The notes under the pieces were generated by a model. That model was given only the letters and a program-made list of their open reading frames with translations, did no database searches and was not told where the DNA came from. A stretch of 64,000 bases of DNA from Streptomyces sp. CMB-StM0423 (lineage in GTDB: Bacteria > Actinomycetota > Actinomycetes > Streptomycetales > Streptomycetaceae), in the NCBI RefSeq assembly GCF_002847285.1, contig NZ_CP025407.1, positions 2,296,501 through 2,360,500 on the forward strand. The letters run 5' to 3'. How positions within the stretch are numbered: the first letter of the stretch is position 1; each line of letters opens with the position of its first letter. Position numbers and translations under genes: made by a program. Below are positions 1-8,146 of this stretch, in pieces.

Positions 1-217
1 GGTAGTGCTGGGCGTTGATGGCCCCGCGGCAGAACCTGTCGTGGAACGCGGCCGTCGTGGGGTGGCCGTCGTGGGCCACGGCCATCTGCCCGGCCCTGCT
101 GACCACGACGTAGCAGGCGGCGATCCACCAGGCCACGCCCTCGTGGATCTCGCCCGGGAACGAGCCGGCGGCGCGGCCGTCCCGGATGACGGCGGCGGTG
201 TCGATGGGGTTAAGCAC
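1..217 (-). CDS. Phosphohexomutase-like protein, N-terminal fragment (runs off window)
   Basis: An open frame enters from the left edge on the minus strand and starts at a GTG (215-217) that overlaps the last bases of the upstream kinase gene (GTGCTTAA overlap), so the two are translationally coupled. About 72 residues are visible, starting with LNPIDTAAVIRDGRAAG and containing the stretch VAHDGHPTTAAFHDRF. That layout resembles the first domain of phosphomannomutase/phosphoglucomutase proteins, which convert hexose 1- and 6-phosphates. The catalytic phosphoserine loop lies outside the window, so the assignment is tentative. It is the last visible gene of the radical SAM-kinase operon. Confidence 0.5.
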   Translation of the reverse strand, partial: MLNPIDTAAVIRDGRAAGSFPGEIHEGVAWWIAACYVVVSRAGQMAVAHDGHPTTAAFHDRFCRGAINAQHY

Positions 218-845
218 GATCGCCCTCCAGGTGCTTGACGATGAGGTCCGCCAGTTCCTCCGGGCTTCGGTCGTCGGTGGGGAGCACGACGGCGCTCGGG
301 TCCTCGCCGGCGACGGCACGGAAGTTATCCCGCAGGCGGTCGAGGCGGCCGGGGACGTCGAACAGGTCGCTGTCGTGCTGCTTGACGTCCGACTTGGTGC
401 CCATCCGGGCCTTCAGCGAGTTGTCGGAGACGGTCAGGTAGAACGTGGCGTCCGGCGCGGCGAGGTAGCCCCGGAATGGGGTGATCAGCTCCTGCACTTG
501 GCCCAGGGGGACGCGGTTGACGGCGGCGTGGCAGGCGACGACCGAGGAGGCGTACCGGTCGGCGACCACCGGACCTTCGCTCAGGGCGCGGCGGACGACG
601 TCGGAGACGTGCAGGAGGCCGGAGAGGTAGAAGGCGAACTGCGGCAGCGGCCGAAGCTGCTTGTTGATCACCTCGGAACAGCCGGTGTGCGGATCGGTGA
701 GGGTGTGCACGGACGAGCCGCCGAGCCGTACAGCCAGCAGCCGGGCCAGCGTCGACTTCCCGACCCCGGAGACGCCCTCCAGGACGACGAACGGGCCCCG
801 GCGCCCGGCTTCCTCGGGCCCGTACGGTGCGCGCGGCGCGGTCAC
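210..845 (-). CDS. P-loop nucleoside/nucleotide kinase, thymidylate-kinase-like
   Basis: The 211-aa protein has a Walker A loop, GVSGVGKST, at residues 24-32 and a DRY motif (ADRYASSVVA) about 100 residues in, which is the arrangement of thymidylate kinases and related deoxynucleoside kinases. These enzymes transfer phosphate from ATP to a nucleotide in the cytoplasm. The start is the GTG at 843-845, which overlaps the TGA of the radical SAM gene (GTGA), so it is co-translated with it. The frame stays open further upstream, but that extension is arginine/proline-rich antisense-like sequence and is rejected. Its place between a radical SAM enzyme and a phosphohexomutase suggests a pathway-specific kinase rather than housekeeping dTMP kinase; the substrate is unknown. 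Confidence 0.75.
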   Translation of the reverse strand: MTAPRAPYGPEEAGRRGPFVVLEGVSGVGKSTLARLLAVRLGGSSVHTLTDPHTGCSEVINKQLRPLPQFAFYLSGLLHVSDVVRRALSEGPVVADRYASSVVACHAAVNRVPLGQVQELITPFRGYLAAPDATFYLTVSDNSLKARMGTKSDVKQHDSDLFDVPGRLDRLRDNFRAVAGEDPSAVVLPTDDRSPEELADLIVKHLEGDRA

Positions 846-1858
846 AGGGTGCCCTCGGTGAACGCGGAGACGCGCCCGGCCACGGCCGAGGGGATGTTCG
901 CGGGGTCGGTCAGGAGCGGGCGGACGTCCATGCGTAGGTCTTCGCGCAGCAGGCAGGGCTGGATGCCGCCGGCGTGGTCCAGGCGCAGGGCCCAGAAGCC
1001 TTCGATGCACTTGGCCCGGACGGGGCAGGTGCCGCACTGGCCGACGTGGTGACGTCCGAGTTCGCGGTGGATGACGTCGATCTCGATGCCGTCGACGCGG
1101 AAGATCCGCCGCCCCTGGCCGACCCCGGAGACCTCGATGTCCTCGTCGCGGGTCAGGGTGCGCAGGTGGTCGATGATGCCCTGGGCGCCGATGGCGGAGG
1201 AGCTGCGGTCGGCGTTGAAGTCGGTGTCGACCAGCTCGATGAACTGCACCGGCAGACGGCGCTCCAGCGCGAAGGCGAGGATGTCGTGCAGTTCGTGGGC
1301 GTTCTCGCGCTGCATCAGCGTGTTCAGCTCCACCCGCTCGCACACCTCGCGGGCCGCTTCGATGCCGTCCAGGACGGTCGCGAGGGGGGATCGGGTCTGG
1401 GCGATGGCCCGGAAGGAATCGTCGGAGAAGTAATGCAGGGACACCTTCACCTTGTCCAGGCCGGCGGTCGCAAGCCAGTCCTGGTGGCGGCGGACGAGCA
1501 TCCCGTTGGTGATGAGCGTGTAGGACACGTCCGGCGCGCGCACCGGGAGCCGGGTGAGCACGGGCCGTGCCATCGTCGATGCGAGCGGCTCGCCCCCGGT
1601 GAAGTACACCCGCTTCAGCCCTGCGCCGATCAGCTCGCGCAGGACGCTGACGTAGTCGTCAGCGGCGAGTTCGCGGGCACGCGGCTTGGCGTCGCGGTTC
1701 AGGTGGGCGAAGGGCGGGGGCACATCGCCCTCGTTGTGGCAGAACCAGCACTTCAGGTTGCACACGGGGGTCAGCGAGACCCGTAACTGGCCGCGTAGAG
1801 CGGCGAAGTTGCGTAGCGCGGTCCAGTCCACCGCTGTTGTCGGGACCGGCATGGTCAT
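842..1858 (-). CDS. Radical SAM enzyme (MoaA-like, with C-terminal cysteine cluster)
   Basis: The 338-aa protein carries the radical SAM motif CNLKCWFC (Cys33, Cys37, Cys40), which holds the 4Fe-4S cluster that cleaves S-adenosylmethionine. It also has the GGEP-type motif YFTGGEPL around residue 85. A C-terminal cysteine group (CGTCPVRAKC followed later by QPCLL) suggests a second, auxiliary Fe-S cluster of the twitch or MoaA kind. The ATG at 1858 is preceded by AGGAG at good spacing. It is the first gene of a tightly coupled group with the kinase and the phosphohexomutase-like gene. The reaction cannot be read from sequence; modification of a nucleotide or sugar-linked substrate would fit the neighbours. 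Confidence 0.85.
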   Translation of the reverse strand: MTMPVPTTAVDWTALRNFAALRGQLRVSLTPVCNLKCWFCHNEGDVPPPFAHLNRDAKPRARELAADDYVSVLRELIGAGLKRVYFTGGEPLASTMARPVLTRLPVRAPDVSYTLITNGMLVRRHQDWLATAGLDKVKVSLHYFSDDSFRAIAQTRSPLATVLDGIEAAREVCERVELNTLMQRENAHELHDILAFALERRLPVQFIELVDTDFNADRSSSAIGAQGIIDHLRTLTRDEDIEVSGVGQGRRIFRVDGIEIDVIHRELGRHHVGQCGTCPVRAKCIEGFWALRLDHAGGIQPCLLREDLRMDVRPLLTDPANIPSAVAGRVSAFTEGTL

Positions 1859-2165
1859 GACCTGCTCCTTCCGTCACGCGAGGTGGTGCGCTTCGGGGGA
1901 GGCAGGCGCAGGGGAGGCAGGAGCGTCCCCGCCCGAAGCGTTCTAAGGCGCACCGCGGTCGACGCGGCGGCAGGTGTGCAGCTCGCCGGACTCAGCGCGG
2001 CTGTCCACAGTCACCGCGAAGTCGGCCACGGCCGGACTCCTTTTGACTCACGGGTGTTGAAGTGGTGCCGCTTTTATGTCACCGCGGACAAGAGCCCGTT
2101 CCCAGAGACGGAGTTGGGGACTTGCTAGGAATGGAACTGGGAGAAAACTGGGGTCGGCCTGGGAC
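1859..2165. other. Intergenic region upstream of the radical SAM gene
   Basis: This 307-bp gap separates the M20 peptidase gene from the radical SAM gene, both on the minus strand. It contains the ribosome binding site of the radical SAM gene and probably a promoter, but no clear -35/-10 pair, hairpin or small gene could be picked out. Short open frames here have no convincing coding character. Confidence 0.5.
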
Positions 2166-3350
2166 TCAGCCACCGAGCAGGCCGAGGACGGCCCCCTTGT
2201 AGACGGCGTACACCGTAGGGAGTTCCGCGAGGTGCGCGCGCTCGTCGATGCCGTGCAGCCCTTCGTACGGCAACCCGAACCCGGCGGTGGCCGGGATTCC
2301 CTCGCCAGCGAGCAGGTTTCCGATGTTCGACGGGCCCGCGGTCTTCGTACGCACCTGCAGCCCGGCAGCCGTGGCGGCGTTCAACAGGGCAGCAGCTGGC
2401 TCCTCGTCGTCGGCCAAGCGGAACGGCGGCCACGTAGCGACCGGGGCGATGTCTGTGGGCGCAGGCGCGGGCAGCTCTGCATCGAGTTCCACGGTTGCCT
2501 TGCGGACAACGGTCTCCGCGTCGTGTGCGTCGAAGCCCGGGGTGGTGCGCACGTCGACGTTGAGGTCTACCCGGTCGGGGGTTACCGAGAAGCCCTGGCC
2601 CCCGTGAATCGCCGTGATCGTCAGCTTCGGCGCCAGCGGGAACCCCGAGGCGTCGACCACACCGGGCAGGGCGTCAGCGTCAAGGAGTTGCACGAGACGC
2701 GCTGCCCGCGAGATCGCACTGACCACGGTCTTGCTGGACCCGGAGTGCCCGGAGGGCGCGTGCACGGTCACCTGGGCCCGCCACAGTCCGCGGCCGCCGA
2801 CCACGACCTCGTCGAAGCCCGGGTAGCCGATCATCACCCCGGCAGGACGGTGTGCTGCTTCGTCGGCGAGGTAGGCGCGGGCACCGCCGAAGACTCCTGT
2901 GTGCTCGTCGACGTCCAGGAGCACAGCGAGCCCTCCGGCCCAGTCCGCGGCCCGATGCGCGAGGTCGGCCGCGATGTGGCAGAACAGCGCGGCGGCGAGC
3001 TTGGAGTCCGCCGCTCCCCTGCCGCGCAGCCAGCCGTCCACCACTTCCCCGGCGGTCGGTGGGAAGGACCAGGTCGCCTCGTCGCCGTACGGGGCGGTGT
3101 CCACACAGGCATCCAGCGTCCACCACGCACCCGGACGCCCACCGGCAATCTCCACGAGCAGCCCCACCAGAGTCCCAGAGTCGTCGTCCAGACGCCGGTG
3201 CGGCAGCTCGCGGGCGGCGAGCCAGTCCTCAAGCACCGTCAGGACCGGCCCGTAGTCGTCGATCCCCGCCCGGCTCGGCCGCCTGATCAGCTCCTGCGCC
3301 AGCTCGACCACAGACGCCGTACGAGCCCGCTGCGACATGTCCTCGACCAC
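2166..3350 (-). CDS. M20-family metallopeptidase-like protein with altered metal ligands
   Basis: The 394-aa protein follows the M20 (ArgE/DapE/carboxypeptidase G2) pattern in order: LDACVDTAP where the family has GHxDxVP, RGAADSKLAAA where it has RGAxDMKGG, DVDEHTGVFGG where it has DEExGS, then a dimerisation region with SGHSG, and a C-terminal YEGLHGIDERAHL. The family hydrolyses amide bonds with two zinc ions in the cytoplasm. Compared with the family, the first metal His reads as Cys and the second Glu of the DEE motif as His, so metal binding may be changed. The start is either the GTG at 3350 or the ATG at 3338. It lies 12 bp after the XRE gene and probably shares its transcript. Confidence 0.75.
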   Translation of the reverse strand: MVEDMSQRARTASVVELAQELIRRPSRAGIDDYGPVLTVLEDWLAARELPHRRLDDDSGTLVGLLVEIAGGRPGAWWTLDACVDTAPYGDEATWSFPPTAGEVVDGWLRGRGAADSKLAAALFCHIAADLAHRAADWAGGLAVLLDVDEHTGVFGGARAYLADEAAHRPAGVMIGYPGFDEVVVGGRGLWRAQVTVHAPSGHSGSSKTVVSAISRAARLVQLLDADALPGVVDASGFPLAPKLTITAIHGGQGFSVTPDRVDLNVDVRTTPGFDAHDAETVVRKATVELDAELPAPAPTDIAPVATWPPFRLADDEEPAAALLNAATAAGLQVRTKTAGPSNIGNLLAGEGIPATAGFGLPYEGLHGIDERAHLAELPTVYAVYKGAVLGLLGG

Positions 3351-3362
3351 TCTTCCCTGCCC

Positions 3363-4142
3363 CTAGTTGTGCTGAACCGGCAGCGCCCGGACGGCGTCGA
3401 CCGTCTCCACCGGCCGCGCCGAAGCGCACGCCTCACGCCCATGGTGAACCAGACCCACCGCCGCCTCACGGCCGAGTAACACACCGCAGTCGAACGCCTC
3501 TGCCCCATGGAAGGACGGCAGCGGCACCACCGCGGCAGTCTCCGAGGCTACGAAGAACCGCTCCAGCGCCTGGACCGGCTCCACCATCCCTATATGCAGC
3601 GTCTTGACCCCGTTGCGACGCGTGGAAGGATCCCGCACCTGAAGCAGCCGCACCAAGTGGTCGGCCAGCGCCCGATGCCGCGGAGGGCCGTACAGAACAC
3701 GGTGATGGACCAGGTCCGGCTGCTGGACGACTACGGTCTCGATCGCCGCGAGATACGCCTTCTCCCGCGAGCGGGAGCCGGTGACGACGAGCTGCTCACG
3801 AGCGCCGGCCACGACGTCGACCATCGCCTCGACCAGATCGGTCCAGCGGGTGAGGACTCGGACGACCACGGCGGTGCCAGTCGTCTCCAGCACGCTGGTG
3901 GCCGCGCCGTCCTGGTGAGCGAACAGCGCCTCCGGACGCTCCCGGTACAAGGCACACAGCCCGGCCCGATTCCGCTTTCCCGTACGGCGCCGCCCGGACT
4001 CCCACGCACTCATCAGGCTCGCGTCCGTCGCTCCGCCCGTGATCGCGTTCAGCGCGTCGGCGGCCTCCTCCAGTGTCATGTTCCGTGCCGCGCGGGCCCG
4101 CTTGAGTGCTGAGTCCTGACCACCTGTAGCGGTCACGCGCAT
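3363..4142 (-). CDS. XRE-type helix-turn-helix regulator with C-terminal sensor domain
   Basis: The 259-aa protein has an N-terminal Cro/C1-type HTH (residues about 10-60, with the helix pair MTLEEAADALN and SLMSAWESGRR). A C-terminal domain follows (AREQLVVTGSRSREKAYLAAIE onwards) that resembles the PLD-like or TrmB-type effector domains found on some Streptomyces XRE regulators. The ATG at 4142 is preceded by an AGGCGG element; a GTG one codon earlier is also possible. It heads the minus-strand group M20 peptidase, radical SAM, kinase and mutase, and is the obvious candidate to regulate it. The ligand is unknown. Confidence 0.75.
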   Translation of the reverse strand: MRVTATGGQDSALKRARAARNMTLEEAADALNAITGGATDASLMSAWESGRRRTGKRNRAGLCALYRERPEALFAHQDGAATSVLETTGTAVVVRVLTRWTDLVEAMVDVVAGAREQLVVTGSRSREKAYLAAIETVVVQQPDLVHHRVLYGPPRHRALADHLVRLLQVRDPSTRRNGVKTLHIGMVEPVQALERFFVASETAAVVPLPSFHGAEAFDCGVLLGREAAVGLVHHGREACASARPVETVDAVRALPVQHN

Positions 4143-4165
4143 CACCGCCTACCCATCACGCTGAT

Positions 4166-4381
4166 GTGTGCCCCCAAGTCTCCCCCGCCGGTGTGAAGTT
4201 CGTCCGGCAGACTCACCCCCAACGCGGCAGTGTTGACTGGCGGGCGCTCCGGCCAATCGCCGACGCCTACGTGCCCGACGCCGGCGCCCGCGATGAATAC
4301 GCCGGGCTGGCCGGACTGCGCGGCCTCGCCTCGGTGCTGAGGGACAACGCCCACGAGATCCTCGACGGCCGCGACGGCTGA
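4166..4381 (+). CDS. Small hypothetical protein, divergent from the XRE gene
   Basis: A 71-aa frame starts with GTG just upstream of the divergent XRE gene. From VKFVRQTHPQ onward its composition is plausible for Streptomyces coding sequence (ADAYVPDAGARDEYAGLAGL). A second GTG a few codons in could be the true start. It ends directly before a second short frame (4412). No domain is recognised. The pair looks like the 5' part of a small operon cut short by later rearrangement. Confidence 0.4.
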   Translation: MCPQVSPAGVKFVRQTHPQRGSVDWRALRPIADAYVPDAGARDEYAGLAGLRGLASVLRDNAHEILDGRDG

Positions 4382-4411
4382 ATGTCCCTCAACCGCGAAA
4401 GGAACGCGCAC

Positions 4412-4560
4412 ATGAGCCAAAGCGCCGCAGGGCCTGACTACACCCGCGATGACGTCCTCGTCTCCTACCAGTGGATTCCCCAGCGTGAGGTAAGCGGGCA
4501 ACAGATCCCTGATCAGGTGCTCGGGCGGTGGTCCCCGCCGCCCGGGTCGGCACCTCGACC
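4412..4560 (+). pseudogene. 5' fragment of a small gene, truncated at a junction
   Basis: An ATG preceded by AAAGGAA begins MSQSAAGPDYTRDDVLVSYQ, which reads as normal coding sequence for about 35-40 codons. It then changes to low-complexity sequence that runs antisense into the minus-strand gene ending at 4706. This suggests that the gene was cut by a deletion or insertion somewhere around 4490-4600. The exact break cannot be placed by eye. Function unknown. Confidence 0.3.
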
Positions 4561-4705
4561 GCAGTACGGATACCGAGGCGGTTCAGTCGGATCGGTGGTA
4601 GCCACAACCTCGATGACGCAGCCCCGCCGACGCCGGTTGCCACGAATCCGGCAGACCCTTGGGCGAGGGCCTGCCACGGGCAACGGCACCTCCTCATCCC
4701 TGATG

Positions 4706-5986
4706 TCAGCCGTCTCGGGCTTCGGCGGCCAGGCGTCGGGCGTGCCGGGGGCTGATGCCGAGTTCGGCGGCGAGTTCGGTGAGGTCGGCGCTGGTGGGGC
4801 GGGGGCGGGTGGTCAGGTAGTCGCGTACGCGGACGCGGCGTTGGTTGGCGAGCTGGTGGCGGTCGGCGGTAAGGGTGCGGGGGCGGGTGTCGGGGGTGCC
4901 GGCGGGGCGGCCGCCGCCGGTGCCGCGGCCGGAGCGGTTGGCGAGCCAGGCGGGGAGGGTGGCGCGGTACCAGAAGGGGACGCCGGCGATGGTGGTGTCG
5001 GGGGGCGGGCCGGTGCCGTCGCAGATGTAGCTGCGCCAGGTTGACGCGGCCAGCAGCCGGTCGGTGGGGATCTGTTGGCGGGCTTCTTCGACGTCGAGGA
5101 GGTCCTTCTCGTCTTCGGTGGTGGGCAGCGGTTCGGGGGTCTCGCCGGCGAGGAGTTGGCGCAGGCGGCGGTGGTCGTAGAGGCGGGTGCGGCCGCGGGA
5201 GACGACCGCGGCCGCTAGCGGTTTCCAGGCTTGGGTGTTGCGGAGGGTGCCGCGGGCGATGCCCATCATGGCGGCGGCTTCGTAGTCGTCGACGACGCGT
5301 CGTCCGGCGGGGATCACGCGGTGGTCCTTCCCTTCTCGTCGGGGATTCTCGTGAGCCGTCTCATCGAGGAGCACCTCCAGCAGCGGGCGGCCCGGCGGGG
5401 TCTGGGGCCGCGGCCGGGGGGCGGGGACGGGCGGCACGGGCAGGAGGTGGGCAGGCGGCTCCCACAGCGGGAGCTGCCGGCCGGGCGGGGTGGTGTGCAG
5501 TCGGCGGAGGTAGCGGGTGCGGCGGCCGTGGTCGACGGGCCCGGGCGCGGCGGAGGGTTGGAGGATGCCGGGGGCGGCGATGGGCCCGGTCGTGTCGGTC
5601 GGGGTGTCGGGTCGGCGGCCGAGGGCGGCGGTGTCCTTCTCGGTCTGCTCGGTGATGCGGGCGGCGAGCCGGTCGCGGTCGCTGTCGCGCTGCAGCTGGC
5701 GCCACAGGTCGTCGGCGTCCTGGCGGGCGGCGACGTCGGCGGGGTAGACGGCCTGGTCCTGCCGCGGTTCGCCAGCGCGGTAGGGCTGGTCCTGTCCGGC
5801 CGCGGCCGCGTGGGCGCGGGTGGCCCACCGGCTTGCCCAGGCGGTGAGGTAGTGGCGGCGCCAGGCCCGGCGCAAGGTGGGGAGATCGTTGTCGCGGTGG
5901 TGGCCTTCGGGTTGGCGGCGTAGCCAGTGGCGGGTTGATGTGGGTGTCGCGGGGTGGGTCGTCCAGTGGTGCCCCGGGTGCGGGTA
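4706..5986 (-). pseudogene. Plasmid-type HTH protein, 5' end removed by IS insertion
   Basis: The minus-strand frame is open from the IS boundary near 5988 down to a stop at 4706 (about 426 codons) and has no convincing start left. Upstream of the first possible TTG (5875) the reading frame still looks coding (GHHWTTHPATPTSTRHW, RRQPEGHHRDNDLP). The protein has a proline/arginine-rich N-terminal half, a MerR/excisionase-like DNA-binding segment (VDDYEAAAMMGIARGTLRN) near the middle, and a second HTH at the C-terminus (LTELAAELGISPRHARRLAA). Proteins of this kind occur on actinobacterial mobile elements; the role is unknown. It is probably non-functional because its promoter and start were displaced. 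Confidence 0.55.
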
Positions 5987-5987
5987 G

Positions 5988-6051
5988 ACGTGAAGCCCCT
6001 GGTAGGACGGTTCTCACCACAAGACTGTCCATGTCACCAGAGGCTTCACGT
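5988..6051. repeat. Inverted repeat at the IS end
   Basis: ACGTGAAGCCCCTGGT at 5988-6003 is repeated inverted at 6036-6051 as ACCAGAGGCTTCACGT, with one mismatch over 16 bases. It lies exactly between the truncated HTH gene and the transposase remnant, so it most likely represents IS terminal repeats: either two abutting ends or one rearranged end. Confidence 0.6.
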
Positions 6052-6511
6052 TGGTTCCCTATGCTGCCATGCTCGATGTTCCGCGCCACGTGGTGGAGTA
6101 CACCGCCCGCTTACTGGCCGCCCACCGACGCCGGATCGGCACCCCGAAGGGCTCGCGGGTACTGGGCCCGTTCCGCCAGGCCGTGTTCGTGCTGCGCTGG
6201 TTTGCGAGGCGGCTTGTGTGCACTGCCTGGCCCGCGACGCGGGCATCTCACAGGCCACCGGCTACCGCTACCTCCACGAAGCCATCGGCGTCCTGGCCGA
6301 GCGTGCCCCCAACCTGCACGAAGTCCTTGCCGACTGCCGCGCACACGGCATGAGCCATGTGATCCTGGACGGCACCCTGATCTCCTGTGACCGGGTCGCC
6401 GGGACCACCGAGAACGGCAACGACCTGTGGTACTCCGGCAAAGCGAAACACTTCGCCGGGAACATCCAGTTCCTCGCCGTGCTGGCCGCCTGGCTACAGC
6501 ACGCCATCTGA
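6051..6511 (+). pseudogene. IS5-type (DDE_Tnp_4) transposase remnant, frameshifted and truncated
   Basis: The N-terminal part (MLDVPRHVVEYTARLLAAH) is in one frame. The continuation (CLARDAGISQATGYRYLHEA, then VILDGTLISCDRV) is in another, so there is a frameshift near 6200. The VILDGTL segment carries the first catalytic aspartate of the IS5/HARBI1-like DDE transposases. The frame stops soon after NIQFLAV, so the remaining catalytic residues are absent. This copy cannot be active. It separates the truncated HTH gene from the reductase gene. Confidence 0.75.
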
Positions 6512-6615
6512 CCAACACACGCACCTGACAACCGGTTCCGGGGGGCTGCTACGGCTGGGGCCGCCCGGCGATGGTCTCACCCGCCCTCGGCCGCCGGCAG
6601 GTGAGCCGACGCGGT

Positions 6616-7173
6616 TCAGCGGGTCCGGTAGCGCGCGTAGATCAGTCCGCTGTCGAAGGAACGCTCCTCTACCAAGTCGAGATCGAGGCGTACGCCCTCG
6701 GGGAAGAACCGCTTGCCGCCGCCGACCACGCTCGTGGTGACGAACAGGTGGTACTCGTCCACCAGGCCGGCCGCGATCGCCTGCGCCGCGAGGTTCGGGC
6801 CGTCGACGGTGAGATCGGCCTCGGACTCGGCCTTGAGCTTGCGCACCGCGTCCGGGTCGAAGGTCCGCTCGATCCTGGTCTTCGCGCTGGACACCGACTC
6901 AAGCGTCGTGGAGTAGACGATCTTCTCCGCGGCCTGCCAGTCGCGGGCGTACTGCAGGATGTGCGGCGGGTGGTCGGGCTCGGTGTGCGCGGTCTCCCAG
7001 TAGACCATCGTCTGGTACATCCGCCGGCCGTAGAGGTACGTGCCGACGGGGCGGAAGAGGTCGTTGATGAAGGTATGCACCTCCGGATCCTCGGCGCCGG
7101 TGCCGAGGCCGCCCTCCGCCGCCTCGGCGTAGCCGTCGAGCGAGGTGATCATCGAATAGATCAGCTTTCCCAT
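6616..7173 (-). CDS. Dihydrofolate reductase-like (RibD C-terminal domain) protein
   Basis: The 185-aa protein matches the small stand-alone RibD-C/DHFR-like family common in actinobacteria. It starts MGKLIYSMITSLDGYAEAA, has a central FRPVGTYLYGRRMYQTM segment and a C-terminal nucleotide-binding part (LTVDGPNLAAQAIAAGLVDEYHLF, then VVGGGKRFFPEG). These proteins are presumed NAD(P)H-dependent cytoplasmic reductases; physiological substrates are mostly unknown. AGGAG lies just before the ATG at 7173. It is a single gene with no functional link to its neighbours. Confidence 0.85.
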   Translation of the reverse strand: MGKLIYSMITSLDGYAEAAEGGLGTGAEDPEVHTFINDLFRPVGTYLYGRRMYQTMVYWETAHTEPDHPPHILQYARDWQAAEKIVYSTTLESVSSAKTRIERTFDPDAVRKLKAESEADLTVDGPNLAAQAIAAGLVDEYHLFVTTSVVGGGKRFFPEGVRLDLDLVEERSFDSGLIYARYRTR

Positions 7174-7375
7174 GGGTCTCCTCCGGGTACTGGAGCGTCA
7201 GTCTGTGAGCGCTCCTGCACGTCTGACCCCGGCACGACTCAGAACTCATCGATCGACTGACCAGCCACCATCTCGACGCTGACCCTTGCCGCTGCTCGCC
7301 GCTCCGCAGCACCAAGCCCCTGCTACGACGCCGCGGAGCACGCCGATGTCGCGGCGGTAGCGATAGGCCGCTCCC

Positions 7376-8036
7376 TCATCGCGGGTTCGAACTGCGCCTT
7401 TGTATTGACGTCGAGAATGACCTTAACTCCGGCTGGCTCTACGACTGGGAAGGCCCGCCGCTCAACGGCGTGGAGGAAGACGACTGGGAGGGTGTGAGCT
7501 GCCCGGTCGCCGCTCGCGCTGTTGAGGCCGCGCGGACGGCGATGGATGCTGACCCTGGAGATCCGCTCGTGCCGGTCCACCTTGGCCACGCGCTTGCCTG
7601 GCTCGGCGACCGCGACAAGCGGACACCTGCCTCGCCTTGCTTGAGGTCGAGACCGGTCTGCCCCTGTCCTGAAGACGAGCCCACGTTCGTATGCATTCGC
7701 CCTGCTGCGGGAGAAGCTGAGGGTCAGCAACTCCGACTGGATTGACATCGTCCACGTGTGCAGAACATTCGCCGCCGCGCGGGACGCCGCCGAAGCCGGC
7801 TGCGCGAAACCGGGGACTTGACACGCGTGGACCTCGACAGCTCCATCAAGCTGGAACTGCAAGTGCACCGCCCCGGGCATCCGGTCGTCACATTCGACCT
7901 GCTGAGCTGGATCCCATCCGAGCCGAAGGAGGGCCCCTTCCGATTCGACTGGTCGGACGGCTCCCTGGACCAGGCCCTGGAGCCTCCGCTGCCGCCGGGC
8001 AGGCCGGTACGGATAGAGAACCTGGTGTGCTTCTGA
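7376..8036 (+). pseudogene. Decayed hypothetical gene or genes, several frameshifts
   Basis: Coding-like sequence continues through this stretch but changes frame. One piece reads FELRLCIDVENDLNSGWLYD and goes on to about 7620. A second, near 7690-7818, reads SYAFALLREKLRVSNSDWID and ends in a TGA. A third (about 7829-8036) starts at a GTG and reads VDLDSSIKLELQVHRPGHP to LVCF stop. The first two pieces are probably one gene broken by an indel. The third could still be an intact 69-residue protein. No domain is recognised. Confidence 0.4.
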
Positions 8037-8146
8037 ACGTGCGCGACGGCCAACAGATCTACGGCAACTCGCAAGGGACCCGCCTCCGTGGCGCTGCACC
8101 GCTGCGTCACCGGATCAACTGTTCACTTCGACCAAGCCGCTTCGAG

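Noticed and set aside
186..1786. Long plus-strand ORFs opposite the kinase and radical SAM genes
   Set aside because: They are antisense shadows; the minus-strand proteins carry the P-loop and the radical SAM cysteine motif, while the plus-strand products have repetitive Gly/Val/Asp-rich composition.
2076..3479. 467-aa plus-strand ORF
   Set aside because: It lies wholly antisense to the M20 gene and has no recognisable domain.
4382..5923. Glycine/arginine-rich plus-strand ORFs
   Set aside because: Antisense to the truncated HTH gene; the minus strand has sensible HTH segments and codon use.
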